Notes: generated by a model not told the origin, from the sequence alone. Shown: positions 24,562 to 33,454, numbered from the stretch's first letter. The stretch: 64,000 bases of DNA from Streptomyces sp. BHT-5-2 (GCF_019774615.1 NZ_CP081497.1:2046001-2110000); one strand, 5' to 3'. A program made the numbers and translations.

Positions 24562-26424
24562 TCAGCGCCGGGCGTACTCACGGAAGCCGCGGCCGGTCTT
24601 CCGGCCCAGGCAGCCCGCCGCGACCAGGTGCTCCAGCAGCGGTGCCGGGGCCAGCCCCGGGTCGCGGAACGCGGCGTGCAGCACCTTCTCGATGGCGAGC
24701 GAGACGTCCAGGCCGACCACGTCCAGCAGCTCGAACGGCCCCATCGGGTAGCCGCCGCCCAGCTTCATCGCGGCGTCGATGTCGTCCAGTGAGGCGTAGT
24801 GCTCCTGGACCATCTTGACCGCGTTGTTCAGGTACGGGAACAGCAGCGCGTTGACGATGAAGCCGGCCCGGTCGCCGCAGTCCACCGGGTGCTTGCGGAC
24901 CTTGGTGCAGACCGCGCGGACCGTGGCGTGCACGTCGTCGCCGGTCAGGACGGTGCGGACCACCTCGACCAGCTTCATGGCCGGCGCCGGGTTGAAGAAG
25001 TGCATCCCGATGACGTCCTGCGGGCGCGAGGTGGCCCGGGCGCAGGCGACGACCGGCAGCGACGAGGTGGTGGTGGCCAGCACGGCGCCCGGCTTGCAGA
25101 CCTTGTCCAGCGTGCGGAACAGCTGCTGCTTGACGGCCAGGTCCTCGGCCACCGCCTCCACGGCCAGGTCGACGTCGGCGAAGGCGTCCAGCGAACCGGC
25201 CGGGGTGATCGCCGCGAGTGCCGCGTCGCGTGCCTCGGCGGTCAGCCGGCCCTTGTCCACCGAGCGGGCCAGCGACTTCGCGATCCGGTCCTTGGCCCGC
25301 TCCGCCTTCTCCTGGCCGCGGGCGGCGAGCACCACGGCGAAGCCCGCCTTGGCGAACACCTCGGCGATGCCGCTCGCCATCGTCCCGGAGCCGGCGACGC
25401 CGACGCTGCGGACCGGGCGGCCGGCCGCCGCGCCGCCTTCGGCGCCGTCCGCCGGGGTCTGGGCGTCCGGCACGACCGTCGCGGAGCCGGGCGCCTCGTA
25501 GGTGTAGAAGCCGCGGCCCGCCTTGCGGCCGGTCAGGCCCGCGTCGGCGAGCTGGCCGAGGATCGGCGCGGGCGCGTGCAGCCGGTCGCGGGACTCGGCG
25601 TACATGGCCTCCAGGACCGTGCGGGCGGTGTCCACGCCGATCAGGTCGAGCAGGGCCAGCGGCCCCATCGGCAGGCCGCAGCCGAGCCGCATCGCCGCGT
25701 CGATGTCCTCGCGGGTGGCGTACTTTGACTCGTACATCGCGGCGGCCTGGTTGAGGTAGCCGAAGAGCAGGCCGTCGGCGACGAAGCCGGGGCGGTCGCC
25801 CACCGCGATCGGGTCCTTGCCCAGCTCGTGGGCGAGGGTGGTGACGGCCGCGACGGCGGTCGGCGCGGTCAGCACCGAGGAGACCACCTCGACGAGCTTC
25901 ATGGCCGGCGCCGGGTTGAAGAAGTGGACGCCGAGCACCCGCTCGGGGCGCAGCGAGTCGGCGGCGAGCCGGGTCACCGACAGTGCGTTGGTGCCGGTAG
26001 CGAGGATGGTGTCGGGGCGGACGATGCCGTCCAGCGCGGCGAAGACCTCCCGCTTGAGCTCGTAGTCCTCCGGCACCACCTCGATGACGAGGTCGGCGTC
26101 CCGGGCGGCCCGCAGCTCGCCGAACGTGCGGAAGCGGGACAGCGCGTCCTGGCGCTCCCGTTCGGTCATCCGCTCGCGCCGCACGGCGCGGGCGGTGGTG
26201 GCTTCGAGGGCGGTGCGGGCCCGGCGCACGGCCGCTTCGTCGGTGTCGATGCCGATGACCTCGCGGCCGGCCCGGGTCAGCACCTCGGCGATGCCGGTGC
26301 CCATGGTGCCCAGGCCGACGACGGCGATGGTGGCGAGGGCCGGCGAGGCGGGTGCGGCCGGCGGCGCTGCGGCGGGTGCGGCGGAGGGGGCAGTGGCGGG
26401 ATCAGGGGTGGACTGACGGCCCAT
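24562..26424 (-). CDS. Duplicated 3-hydroxyacyl-CoA dehydrogenase (two modules)
   Basis: 620 residues containing two complete 3-hydroxybutyryl-CoA dehydrogenase units. Unit 1 has VVGLGTMGTGIAEVLTRAG and GVHFFNPAPAMKLVEVV. Unit 2 repeats these as VAGSGTMASGIAEVFAKAG and GMHFFNPAPAMKLVEVV. Each has an NAD loop, the catalytic His in HFFNP, and a C-terminal dimer domain (YPMGPFELLDVVGLD). The enzyme oxidises 3-hydroxyacyl-CoA with NAD+. AGGAG upstream of 26424 (spacing eight) sets the start and rejects a longer frame. In this species it could feed crotonyl-CoA toward Ccr. Confidence 0.92.
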   Translation of the reverse strand: MGRQSTPDPATAPSAAPAAAPPAAPASPALATIAVVGLGTMGTGIAEVLTRAGREVIGIDTDEAAVRRARTALEATTARAVRRERMTERERQDALSRFRTFGELRAARDADLVIEVVPEDYELKREVFAALDGIVRPDTILATGTNALSVTRLAADSLRPERVLGVHFFNPAPAMKLVEVVSSVLTAPTAVAAVTTLAHELGKDPIAVGDRPGFVADGLLFGYLNQAAAMYESKYATREDIDAAMRLGCGLPMGPLALLDLIGVDTARTVLEAMYAESRDRLHAPAPILGQLADAGLTGRKAGRGFYTYEAPGSATVVPDAQTPADGAEGGAAAGRPVRSVGVAGSGTMASGIAEVFAKAGFAVVLAARGQEKAERAKDRIAKSLARSVDKGRLTAEARDAALAAITPAGSLDAFADVDLAVEAVAEDLAVKQQLFRTLDKVCKPGAVLATTTSSLPVVACARATSRPQDVIGMHFFNPAPAMKLVEVVRTVLTGDDVHATVRAVCTKVRKHPVDCGDRAGFIVNALLFPYLNNAVKMVQEHYASLDDIDAAMKLGGGYPMGPFELLDVVGLDVSLAIEKVLHAAFRDPGLAPAPLLEHLVAAGCLGRKTGRGFREYARR

Positions 26425-26865
26425 CGCGAGACTCCTGAGGGTGTTCCCCTGCGGCAGGGGAGAACGTGACGACTGAGGGGTTGAGGCGCACCGGTGCGTC
26501 CTGCGGCGACACGTGGCCGACCGGCGGCAGAAAGGCCGCGGAATGCCACGGCACTGCGGGCAGCGCCTGCGGTGGAGGAGCGCTGCCGGCCCTGTCCCGA
26601 GGCCGTGGCGCTTCCCCCCTGAGGGGCGTGCTGTGAGGATGTCTCGCGCGGGCTGCCGTGCCCGCGCGGACGGTGGTGCTGGGTGGTGTGCCGAACCGAC
26701 GTCACACTCCGGCGGCTGCGTCACCAGGCCGCCCGAGCAGGGGTGCTGCTCGTTCCAGCAGGTTAACCGGTGGGTAACCGTAGCGCCAGGGGTAATGCGG
26801 GTCATTAGGTTGTGGTGCCGGCCACGCCCTGCGAACCAGGGCGGCCGGCAGGAGGGGAGCGGCAA
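26425..26865. other. 441-bp divergent promoter region
   Basis: It separates the dehydrogenase gene (minus) from the HEAT-repeat gene (plus) and must hold both promoters. Near 26760-26778 is a GGTTA/TAACC half-site pair (GGTTAACC then GGGTAACC). A GGAGGGG ribosome site at 26852 belongs to the HEAT-repeat gene. No further gene is seen. Confidence 0.5.
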
Positions 26866-27546
26866 ATGGAAGACGAATTCCACGAGTTGACGGACCGGGT
26901 GCGGGCCGAACTCCGTTCCCCGCAGGATCTGGTCGCCTACGAGCGGCTGCTCGGGCTGGCCCGCAAGAACAGCCCCGCCGGACGCGAGGAACTCGCCCGG
27001 ATGCTGACCGCGGTGGAGCGCCCCCTGTGGGCCCGGGAGATCGCCGCCTTCATCCTCGGCTGCGCCGGCGACAAGCGCGCCTTCGAGACCCTGGTCTTAC
27101 TGCTCAACTACCGCGAACCGGTCCGCTGTGCCACCGCCGCGCACGCCCTCGGCAGGCTCAACGACCCCCGCACCGCCCGCGCCGCGGCCGCCCTCGCCAC
27201 CAACCCGCTGCGCACCGCCTACGCCCTGCACCCCGTCCGGCTGCTCGTCGAGCTCCGCGCCCCGCAGTCCGTCCCCGCCCTGGTCGCCACCCTGGAACGG
27301 CTGTTGACCCCGCACACCCCGTACTGGCGTGTGGCGCTGGCCTGTGTGGAGGGCCTGGGCGCGCTCGGCGACAAACGGGCGGTGCCGGCGCTGCGGGCGG
27401 CCACCGGCCACCCCCGGCTCGCCGCGGCCGCCGCCGCGTCGCTGGCCCGGCTGGGCGTCCACGAGGACCCGCCCGTCCCGGGCCCGGGCGGGGCGCCGGC
27501 CGAGGGCGCGGCGGGAAGGGCGGACGGCACCGGTCCGGCCGGTTGA
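26866..27546 (+). CDS. HEAT-repeat protein with a TTA codon
   Basis: 226 residues. Four or five HEAT-like helix pairs run through the middle (AREIAAFILGCAGDKRAFET, CATAAHALGRLNDPRTARAA, ACVEGLGALGDKRAVPALRA). A disordered Gly/Ala/Pro tail follows residue 195. Such proteins act as binding scaffolds; no catalytic residues are seen. GGAGGGG lies ahead of the ATG. Leucine at codon 78 is encoded by TTA (27097-27099), rare in Streptomyces, so translation should need the bldA tRNA and be late in growth. Confidence 0.85.
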   Translation: MEDEFHELTDRVRAELRSPQDLVAYERLLGLARKNSPAGREELARMLTAVERPLWAREIAAFILGCAGDKRAFETLVLLLNYREPVRCATAAHALGRLNDPRTARAAAALATNPLRTAYALHPVRLLVELRAPQSVPALVATLERLLTPHTPYWRVALACVEGLGALGDKRAVPALRAATGHPRLAAAAAASLARLGVHEDPPVPGPGGAPAEGAAGRADGTGPAG

Positions 27547-27596
27547 AGGCGCGGGTGCGGACCACCGGCCCAGGGGAGCGGACGCGGACAATCGGC

Positions 27597-28205
27597 TTAC
27601 GGGAGCGGGCGCCGGTAGCGCACCTCCGGGACGCGCCACCCGCCCACGTCATACGCCTCCTCGGCCCCGTCCGGTGCAAAACCGGCCCGCTCGTAGAACC
27701 GCCGGGCGCGGGCATTGCCCCGGACCACCCACAAGGACAGCGTGCCGAACCCGCGGGCCCCGGCCCGGGCCGTCCCGGCCGCCAGCAGTGCGCGGCCGAC
27801 ACCCGTCCCGAGCAGCGCCGGTGTCACATAGAGGGCCAGCACCTCGGCCGCGGGCGGTGCTCCGGCCGGCAGAGCGCCGCCCGGCGCGAGATCGGTGTCC
27901 CGGGCGGGCCCGGCGGCCAGCCAGCCCACGACCTCGCCGCCCCGCTCCGCCACCTGCTCCCACGCCTCGGGCCGACGGCGCGCGAACCGCTCTCGGCGCC
28001 TGCGGGCGTCCTCCGCCACGCTCAACGCGTCCAGATACGCCTGCGGCATCAGCCCCCGGTACGCCGCCTCCCAGCCTTGGACCCGCACCGCCGAGACCGC
28101 GTCGACATCGGCCTCCGTCATGTCCCGTAGTCCGACTCCCCGCGGTGGCTGCCCATTTGTACCCTCGCGAGCCCCGTCCGCACCCCGCACTTCGGCCCCT
28201 GTCAT
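27597..28205 (-). CDS. GNAT family N-acetyltransferase
   Basis: 202 residues. LRDMTEADVDAVSAVRVQGW is the usual start of the fold. ALYVTPALLGTGVGRALLAAG contains the acetyl-CoA pyrophosphate loop (GTGVGRA), and ARRFYERAGF is the C-terminal motif. It transfers an acetyl group to an unknown amine. GGAGG precedes ATG 28205. It is divergent from the MerR-controlled SDR gene. Confidence 0.88.
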   Translation of the reverse strand: MTGAEVRGADGAREGTNGQPPRGVGLRDMTEADVDAVSAVRVQGWEAAYRGLMPQAYLDALSVAEDARRRRERFARRRPEAWEQVAERGGEVVGWLAAGPARDTDLAPGGALPAGAPPAAEVLALYVTPALLGTGVGRALLAAGTARAGARGFGTLSLWVVRGNARARRFYERAGFAPDGAEEAYDVGGWRVPEVRYRRPLP

Positions 28206-28307
28206 GTCCGCCTCCCCGGTCCGGTCCCTGCCGCAGAGGGTCGAAGGCGCGGTGGACATCGGTCAACCGGGATTTCCCACCGGACGGCCGCCCTCCGGAC
28301 ACGGCGC

Positions 28308-28340
28308 TTGACCCTGCCCCTGGGGACAGGGTTCGAGACT
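28308..28340 (+). promoter_or_regulatory. MerR-type promoter with operator in the spacer
   Basis: TTGACC at 28308-28313 is the -35 box and GAGACT at 28335-28340 a plausible -10. Between them lies a dyad (ACCCTG...CAGGGT, 28311-28332) in an over-long spacer of 21 bases. This is the layout of promoters activated by MerR proteins. The start point would fall at about 28347, on the ATG of the SDR gene. Confidence 0.65.
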
Positions 28341-28346
28341 TCCCGC

Positions 28347-29138
28347 ATGGCACACACACCTCTGGAGACCACCCGCGTCCCGCACGCCCCGCACCGGGTC
28401 GTCGTCATCACCGGGGCCGGCACCGGCATCGGCCGGGCCACCGCCCGCGCGTTCGCCGCGGAAGGGGCGCACGTGGTGGCCGTGGGCCGCCGCCCCGGGC
28501 CGCTGGCGGAGACCGCCGCCCTCGCCGCCGGCACCGACGGAGCGGTCACCCCGTACGCCGCCGACATCACCGCGGACGGCGCGCCCGAGGCCGTCGTCCG
28601 GCATGCCGTGGAGACCTACGGGCGGCTGGACGTCCTGGTCAACAACGCCGCGGTGGTCGGCGACGGCGCCCTCGGCAGCCACACCAAGGAGTCCATGGCG
28701 TCCCAGATGGCGACCAACCTGATCGCACCCGTCCTGCTGACCCAGGAGGCGCTGCCCCAACTGGAGCGCGCCGGCGGGGTCGTGGTGAACATCAGCACCT
28801 CGGTGGGTCAGCGCGGCTGGCCCGGCAACTCCGTCTACGCCGCCACCAAGACCGGCCTGGAACTGCTCACCCGCAGCTGGGCGGTGGAGCTGGCGCCGCG
28901 CGGCGTGCGGGTGGTGGGCGTGGCACCCGGTGCGATCGACACCCCGATCGGGGACCACCAGGGCTTGACCCCGGAACGCCGGGCGGCCGTGCGCGCCTGG
29001 CAGATCGAGCACACCCCGATGGGTCGCATCGGCCGCCCCGAGGAGGTGGCCTGGGCCGTCACCCGCCTCGCCGCCCCGGAAGCGGCCTTTGTGACCGGGG
29101 TGATCCTCCCCGTGGACGGGGGCGCGGTGGTCGGCTGA
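28347..29138 (+). CDS. Short-chain dehydrogenase/reductase
   Basis: 263 residues, classical SDR. Cofactor loop TGAGTGIGRAT (TGxxxGxG), NNAA at the end of beta-4, catalytic Ser in NISTSVG and YAATK as the YxxxK pair. Arginines in VGRRPG suggest NADP(H). The substrate is unknown. No Shine-Dalgarno sequence precedes ATG 28347, while the MerR-type promoter ends seven bases before it, so a leaderless transcript is likely. The MerR gene follows 79 bases downstream. Confidence 0.9.
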   Translation: MAHTPLETTRVPHAPHRVVVITGAGTGIGRATARAFAAEGAHVVAVGRRPGPLAETAALAAGTDGAVTPYAADITADGAPEAVVRHAVETYGRLDVLVNNAAVVGDGALGSHTKESMASQMATNLIAPVLLTQEALPQLERAGGVVVNISTSVGQRGWPGNSVYAATKTGLELLTRSWAVELAPRGVRVVGVAPGAIDTPIGDHQGLTPERRAAVRAWQIEHTPMGRIGRPEEVAWAVTRLAAPEAAFVTGVILPVDGGAVVG

Positions 29139-29217
29139 ACGGGGCCGGTAGCGTACGTCCGGGCCGGGAGGAGCGGCCGGACGCGGTGCGGCCGGCCCGG
29201 AGGACGGGAGGCGATCC

Positions 29218-29586
29218 GTGCGGATCGGAGAGCTGGCGGACCGTACGGGGACGACGCCGCGGGCGCTGCGCAAGTACGAGACCGCGGGCCTGATCGGCTC
29301 GCAACGGGCGGCGAACGGCTACCGGGTCTACGACGACCGCGCCGCAGTCCGGGTCCGCAACATCAGGTACCTGTTGGACGCCGGCCTCACCCTCGCCGAC
29401 GTCGACTGCTTCCGGGGCTGCCTGGACGGCGACCTGTCCACCGCGCCGCCCTCGCCGGAGGGCCTGCGGATCGCCCGCGAGCGGCTCGCCGTCATCGACC
29501 GGCGGATCGCCGCCCAGACGGCCGCCCGCGACCGCCTGGCCCGCGCCCTGGACACCGCCCCGCCCGCGGCCGCCACGGGCGCCTGA
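29218..29586 (+). CDS. MerR family transcriptional regulator
   Basis: 122 residues. The winged helix-turn-helix is typical: MRIGELADRTGTTPRALRKY, then GYRVYDDRA. A coiled-coil region follows (ARERLAVIDRRIAAQTAARD). Two cysteines lie in DCFRGCLDGD, three residues apart; whether they sense metal or oxidation is unclear. GTG at 29218 has GGGAGG upstream. It sits after the SDR gene, whose promoter has the expected MerR operator, so autoregulation through that promoter is likely. Confidence 0.9.
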   Translation: MRIGELADRTGTTPRALRKYETAGLIGSQRAANGYRVYDDRAAVRVRNIRYLLDAGLTLADVDCFRGCLDGDLSTAPPSPEGLRIARERLAVIDRRIAAQTAARDRLARALDTAPPAAATGA

Positions 29587-29602
29587 GGGGCCGGAGGCGG
29601 CG

Positions 29603-30640
29603 CTACAGCAGCGTCAACTGCGTCGCCTGCGGGCCGTGTTGGGAGACCTCGTCGGGCTGGGCCGCCTCCTCGGTCCTCGGCGGTATCCGCCGTGCCCGTC
29701 CCGGCCGGAACGGCCCGAGACCGTACTCGGCCGCCAGCTCGTGGACCTGCCGGGTGATCCGGCGCTGGTACCACGTGGGGGCGTAGGAGCCGCCGCCGTA
29801 CAGCGCCTCGTAGCGGCGCACCAGGTGCGGGTGGTGGTGGCCCAGCCAGGCCAGGAACCACTCGCGGGCGCCGGGCCGCAGATGGAGCACCAGCGGTGTG
29901 ACCGAGTCGGCGCCGGCCTCTGCGACCGCCCGCACCGTGGCCCGCAGCTGCTCCGGCGCGTCGGACAGGAACGGGATCACCGGCGCCATCAGCACCCCGC
30001 AGGGGATGCCGTGGGAGGTGAGGGTCCGCACCACGTCGAGCCGCCGACCGGGCGCGGGCGTACCGGGCTCGACCGTCCGCCACAGTGCCTGGTCCAGGAA
30101 GCCGACGGAGACCGAGATGCCGATGTCGGTGACCTCGGCGGCCTGCCGCAGCAGCTCCAGGTCGCGCAGGATCAGGGTGCCCTTGGTGAGGATCGAGAAC
30201 GGGTTGGCGCGGTCCCGGAGCGCGGTGATGATGCCGGGCATCAACTGGTAGCGGCCCTCGGCCCGTTGGTAGCAGTCGACGTTGGTGCCCATCGCGATGT
30301 GGTCGCCGCGCCAGCGGGCCGCGGCCAGCTCCCGGCGCAGCAGCTCCGGGGCGTTGACCTTGACCACGATCTGGGAGTCGAAGCCGAGACCGGTGTCCAG
30401 GTCCAGATAGCTGTGCGTCCTGCGGGCGAAGCAGTAGACGCAGGCGTGGCTGCACCCGCGATACGGGTTCACGGTCCATTCGAACGGCATACGGGAGGCG
30501 CCTGGCACGCGGTTGACGATGGAGCGGGCGCGCACCTCGTGGAAGGTGATGCCGCGGAACTCGGGGGTGTCCACCGTTCGGGTGACGACATCCGTACCGA
30601 ACAGGGCGGACGGGCCTTCTCCCAGTTTGTCCCAGCGCAT
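29603..30640 (-). CDS. Radical SAM protein, Rv2578c type
   Basis: 345 residues. The cluster motif is RGCSHACVYCFARRTH (CxxxCxxC). NPYRGC before it and ILTKGTLILRDLELL after it identify the SPL-like/Rv2578c group, often annotated as radical SAM enzymes related to spore photoproduct lyase. GRRLDVVRTLTSHGIPCGVL and MAPVIPFLSD form the later barrel strands. Mycobacterial members can carry an intein; none is present here. The tail ends in QATQLTLL. The substrate is unknown. It is convergent with the MerR gene. Confidence 0.88.
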   Translation of the reverse strand: MRWDKLGEGPSALFGTDVVTRTVDTPEFRGITFHEVRARSIVNRVPGASRMPFEWTVNPYRGCSHACVYCFARRTHSYLDLDTGLGFDSQIVVKVNAPELLRRELAAARWRGDHIAMGTNVDCYQRAEGRYQLMPGIITALRDRANPFSILTKGTLILRDLELLRQAAEVTDIGISVSVGFLDQALWRTVEPGTPAPGRRLDVVRTLTSHGIPCGVLMAPVIPFLSDAPEQLRATVRAVAEAGADSVTPLVLHLRPGAREWFLAWLGHHHPHLVRRYEALYGGGSYAPTWYQRRITRQVHELAAEYGLGPFRPGRARRIPPRTEEAAQPDEVSQHGPQATQLTLL

Positions 30641-30816
30641 CGGGCCTCCTGTTGTGATCCTGGCGAGCCCCCCACCTCGCTAATAGAACACATGTTCGCG
30701 CCGAGGGTGTCAACCCGGATTTGGGCCCGCTGCCCAGTGGTGGTTGGCTTGGCCGCGCGCACCGCAGGTTGGCGGCGCACTCAGGTCCGGCAGCCGACTA
30801 CTGGAGGAAGACACAC

Positions 30817-31260
30817 ATGGGGCAGGTAGAGGCCACCACGCAGCGCGAGATCGCGGCGGACCCGGAGGACGTGTTCGACGCCCTCGCCGACTACAGCGGC
30901 ACGCGTCGGCAGCTGCTGCCCGAGCACTTCAGCGAGTACGAGGTCCGCGAGGGCGGCGACGGCAAGGGCACCCTGGTCCACTGGAAGCTCCAGGCCACCA
31001 GCAAGCGGGTCCGGGACTGCCTGCTGGAGGTGGACGAGCCCACCGACGGCCAGTTGGTGGAGAAGGACCGCAACTCCTCGATGGTGACCACCTGGGTCGT
31101 CACCCCGGCCGGGGAGCAGCGTGCCAGGGTCGTCGTCACCACCACCTGGCAGGGCGCCACCGGCATCGGCGGTTTCTTCGAGCGGACCTTCGCCCCCAAG
31201 GGGCTCGCCCGCATCTACGACGCGCTCCTCGCCAACCTCGCGGCCCACATGGAGAAGTGA
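30817..31260 (+). CDS. SRPBCC family protein
   Basis: 147 residues with a START/Bet v1-like fold: EIAADPEDVFDALADYSGTR at the start and GFFERTFAPKGLARIYDALL as the C-terminal helix. Such proteins bind a hydrophobic ligand or act as polyketide cyclases; no cyclase-specific residues can be assigned. GGAGGAAG at 30803-30810 matches the ATG at 30817. It stands alone and ends at a terminator. Confidence 0.87.
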   Translation: MGQVEATTQREIAADPEDVFDALADYSGTRRQLLPEHFSEYEVREGGDGKGTLVHWKLQATSKRVRDCLLEVDEPTDGQLVEKDRNSSMVTTWVVTPAGEQRARVVVTTTWQGATGIGGFFERTFAPKGLARIYDALLANLAAHMEK

Positions 31261-31267
31261 GAAGCGT

Positions 31268-31294
31268 CGCCCCGTAAACCGCTCGGGGTGTTTT
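31268..31294 (+). terminator. Rho-independent terminator after the SRPBCC gene
   Basis: Seven-base stem CGCCCCG/CGGGGTG with one G-T pair and a nine-base loop, followed by TTTT at 31291-31294. It begins eight bases after the stop codon. Confidence 0.75.
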
Positions 31295-31673
31295 CATGCT
31301 CACCGGATCGGGTGGTTTTCATCGCTCGGGGCCGTCCGCTCTCCCGGGCGGCCCGCCGGCCGGAAACCCCTGATGGGAGCCCAAGTGCCTCACCCCGCAC
31401 GGCACTTGACGTCCGTTCCCGCCCACCCTGCGCCGATCCTCCTCGGTTGAGCGCTGTTGTCGCCCGGTGCGAGAAACGGGCGCCCGTAGCAGCGTGACGA
31501 AGGGGAGCGGGACGTGGGCGGGACCACCCTGGGCGAACGCGACCGGCCCACCGAGGCACCCGCCGTCGAATACCGGGCCTCTCCGGGGCTTCGGCGCTAG
31601 CCGAATGAGCTCAGATTGGTGCAGGGGCTCCACAGTTGGCACCGTCGAGCCCCCGACTCCCCGAATGGTGCGG
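31295..31673. other. Intergenic region, no gene seen
   Basis: 379 bases between the terminator and the end of the Clp-N gene. Short open frames lack ribosome sites. GTTTTCATGCTC and GTTTTCATCGCTC form a loose direct repeat at 31290-31330. I see nothing else. Confidence 0.5.
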
Positions 31674-32414
31674 CTACTTCTCCATGCGGGCGGCGAGGAT
31701 CGCGGCCACTTCCTTGGCGACGAACGCCTCGGCGGCCGCCTTGTCGACGCCGAGGCCGCTGAGCGGACCGGAGCCGTTCTCCTGCTCCAGCAGGGCCAGT
31801 AGGAGGTGTTCGGTGCCGATGTAGTTGTGACCCAGCCGCAGGGCCTCCCGGTAGGTGAGTTCCAGGGCCTTCCGGGACTGGGCGTCGAACGGGGTGAGGG
31901 CGGGCAGGGACTCGGCCGCAGGCGGCAGCGCCGCGGTCGCCGCCTCGCGGAGCGCCTCCGCGGTCACGCCCTGTGCGGCGATGGCCCGCATGGCGAGCGC
32001 CTCCGGTTCGCAGAGCAGGCCGAGCACCAGGTGCTCGGGGCGGATCTCGTCGTTGTGGGCCGCGTGGGCCTCGTTCTGCGACGCCACCACGACGTTCCGG
32101 GCGCGTTCGGTGAACCGGCTGAAGCCCTGGCCGGGACTGAGGTCGGACCCGCCGGCCGGGTCCTTGGGGACGAAGCGCTTCTGGGCGGCCTGCTTGGTGA
32201 CGCCCATGCTCTTGCCGATGTCGGTCCAGGACGCGCCGGAGCGCCGGGCCTGGTCCACGAAGTGCCCGATGAGGTGGTCGGCCACCTCGCCGAGGTGGTC
32301 CGCGGCGATCACGGCGTCGGAGAGCTGCTCCAGTACGTCCGACTGGTTCTTCTTGATGGCCTCGATCAGATCGTCGAGACGGATGGGATGCGTCGTACGG
32401 ACGGGTTCGGTCAT
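31674..32414 (-). CDS. Clp N-terminal domain protein with helix-turn-helix
   Basis: 246 residues. The first 75 contain a helix-turn-helix (SGASWTDIGKSMGVTKQAAQKR). Two Clp repeat segments follow, RNVVVASQNEAHAAHNDEIR with PEHLVLGLLCEP and ALRLGHNYIGTEHLLLALLE. These match the substrate-adaptor domain of ClpC/ClpA. There is no ATPase module. A DNA-binding head on a Clp-N body suggests a regulator tied to protein quality control. Two strong operators touch its start codon, so it probably represses itself. Confidence 0.87.
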   Translation of the reverse strand: MTEPVRTTHPIRLDDLIEAIKKNQSDVLEQLSDAVIAADHLGEVADHLIGHFVDQARRSGASWTDIGKSMGVTKQAAQKRFVPKDPAGGSDLSPGQGFSRFTERARNVVVASQNEAHAAHNDEIRPEHLVLGLLCEPEALAMRAIAAQGVTAEALREAATAALPPAAESLPALTPFDAQSRKALELTYREALRLGHNYIGTEHLLLALLEQENGSGPLSGLGVDKAAAEAFVAKEVAAILAARMEK

Positions 32415-32415
32415 G

Positions 32416-32434
32416 CGTCAACCATAAGTTGACG
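32416..32434. promoter_or_regulatory. Operator 1 of the Clp-N/HTH gene
   Basis: CGTCAAC-CATAA-GTTGACG, a perfect inverted repeat with seven-base arms, begins two bases upstream of the start codon of the Clp-N gene. Confidence 0.8.
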
Positions 32435-32444
32435 ATCTCGGGAG

Positions 32445-32463
32445 CGTCAACCCTTGGTTGACG
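32445..32463. promoter_or_regulatory. Operator 2 of the Clp-N/HTH gene
   Basis: CGTCAACC-CTT-GGTTGACG, the same repeat with eight-base arms, centred 29 bases (about three helical turns) from operator 1. Two dimers could bind on one face of the DNA. Confidence 0.8.
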
Positions 32464-32569
32464 ATCAGGTGTCGTCGCTCCTTCTGCGTTCGGCTCGTCG
32501 TCCCTGTGTGGTGTCCGACTCCTCGTGGTGCCCGACTCCTCGCCTCGGTGCGCGTCGCCGCTGTCCCGG

Positions 32570-33454
32570 CTACCGGCCGCCCGCCGCCAGATCCCGGTGG
32601 ATGACCTTCGCCGCCGCCTCCACCGTGGCCACCCCGTGGTCCATGGTGTCGCTGCCGCTGGAGAGGACGGCCATCGAGTAGTCGTTGCCGCTGTCGGTGA
32701 ACGAGCCGACGCTGTGCACCCGCCAGCCCTGGTCGGCGCGCGGCAGCCAGCCGTTCTTGAGGTACGCGGTGGCCGAGGCGGGCGCGCCCGCCGGCACGCC
32801 CCACCGCTGCTCGGGTACGACCCGCCGCATGAGGTCGAGGGCGTAGGCGCGGGACGTCGGGTCGAGCGCGTCGTTGTCCGAGGCCAGCAGGCGCATCAGG
32901 GTGAGCTGGTCGGCGGCGGTGATCTGGGTCAGGCCCCAGGCGCCGCCGGGCCCGGGCACCGTGTTCCGCATGCCTGCCAGGTCCAGGAAGTGCTGCACCC
33001 CGGACCGTCTGACCTGATGCCACAGGGCGTCGGTCGAGGCGTTGTCGGACTTGGTGATCATGGCGGTGGTCAGTGCGACCTCGTGCGCCGTCAGTGCGCG
33101 GTGCGCCTCCTCCGTCTGTCGCAGCAGTGCCCCGAGAACGGCGACCTTGACCACGCTCGCGGAGTCGAAGTGGGTGTCCGCCTGGAGCGTGCAGCTGGTG
33201 CCGGAGGTCCGGTCGTAGAGGGCGACCGCCGAGGTGCCCTGGCGCCCCTGGAGCGCGCCGGCGAGGTCGTGGGACAGGGTGAGGGCCAGGTCCGGGCGGT
33301 CGGAGGTGCAGACGACCTCGGCGCCGCCCACGGTGTCGCTGCCGGTGCTCGCCGAGGCGGGGGGCGCCGCGCCGCAGACCGTGAGCGCCGCTCCGGCGGC
33401 GATCAGGGCGGCCAGCCCGCGACGGGTCCGGCGAGTGCTGGGTGATCCGTGCAT
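32570..33454 (-). CDS. Class A beta-lactamase-like serine hydrolase, exported
   Basis: 294 residues. MHGSPSTRRTRRGLAALIAAGAAL is a twin-arginine-like signal with an ASA cleavage region near residue 40. SASVVKVAV holds the catalytic SxxK; KSDNAST holds the SDN motif. The third motif appears as LKNGW in place of the usual K-T/S-G. It may be a penicillin-binding-like hydrolase rather than an efficient beta-lactamase. ACAGGAAA upstream supports ATG 33454; a longer in-frame start is unlikely since it lacks a signal peptide. Confidence 0.85.
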   Translation of the reverse strand: MHGSPSTRRTRRGLAALIAAGAALTVCGAAPPASASTGSDTVGGAEVVCTSDRPDLALTLSHDLAGALQGRQGTSAVALYDRTSGTSCTLQADTHFDSASVVKVAVLGALLRQTEEAHRALTAHEVALTTAMITKSDNASTDALWHQVRRSGVQHFLDLAGMRNTVPGPGGAWGLTQITAADQLTLMRLLASDNDALDPTSRAYALDLMRRVVPEQRWGVPAGAPASATAYLKNGWLPRADQGWRVHSVGSFTDSGNDYSMAVLSSGSDTMDHGVATVEAAAKVIHRDLAAGGR

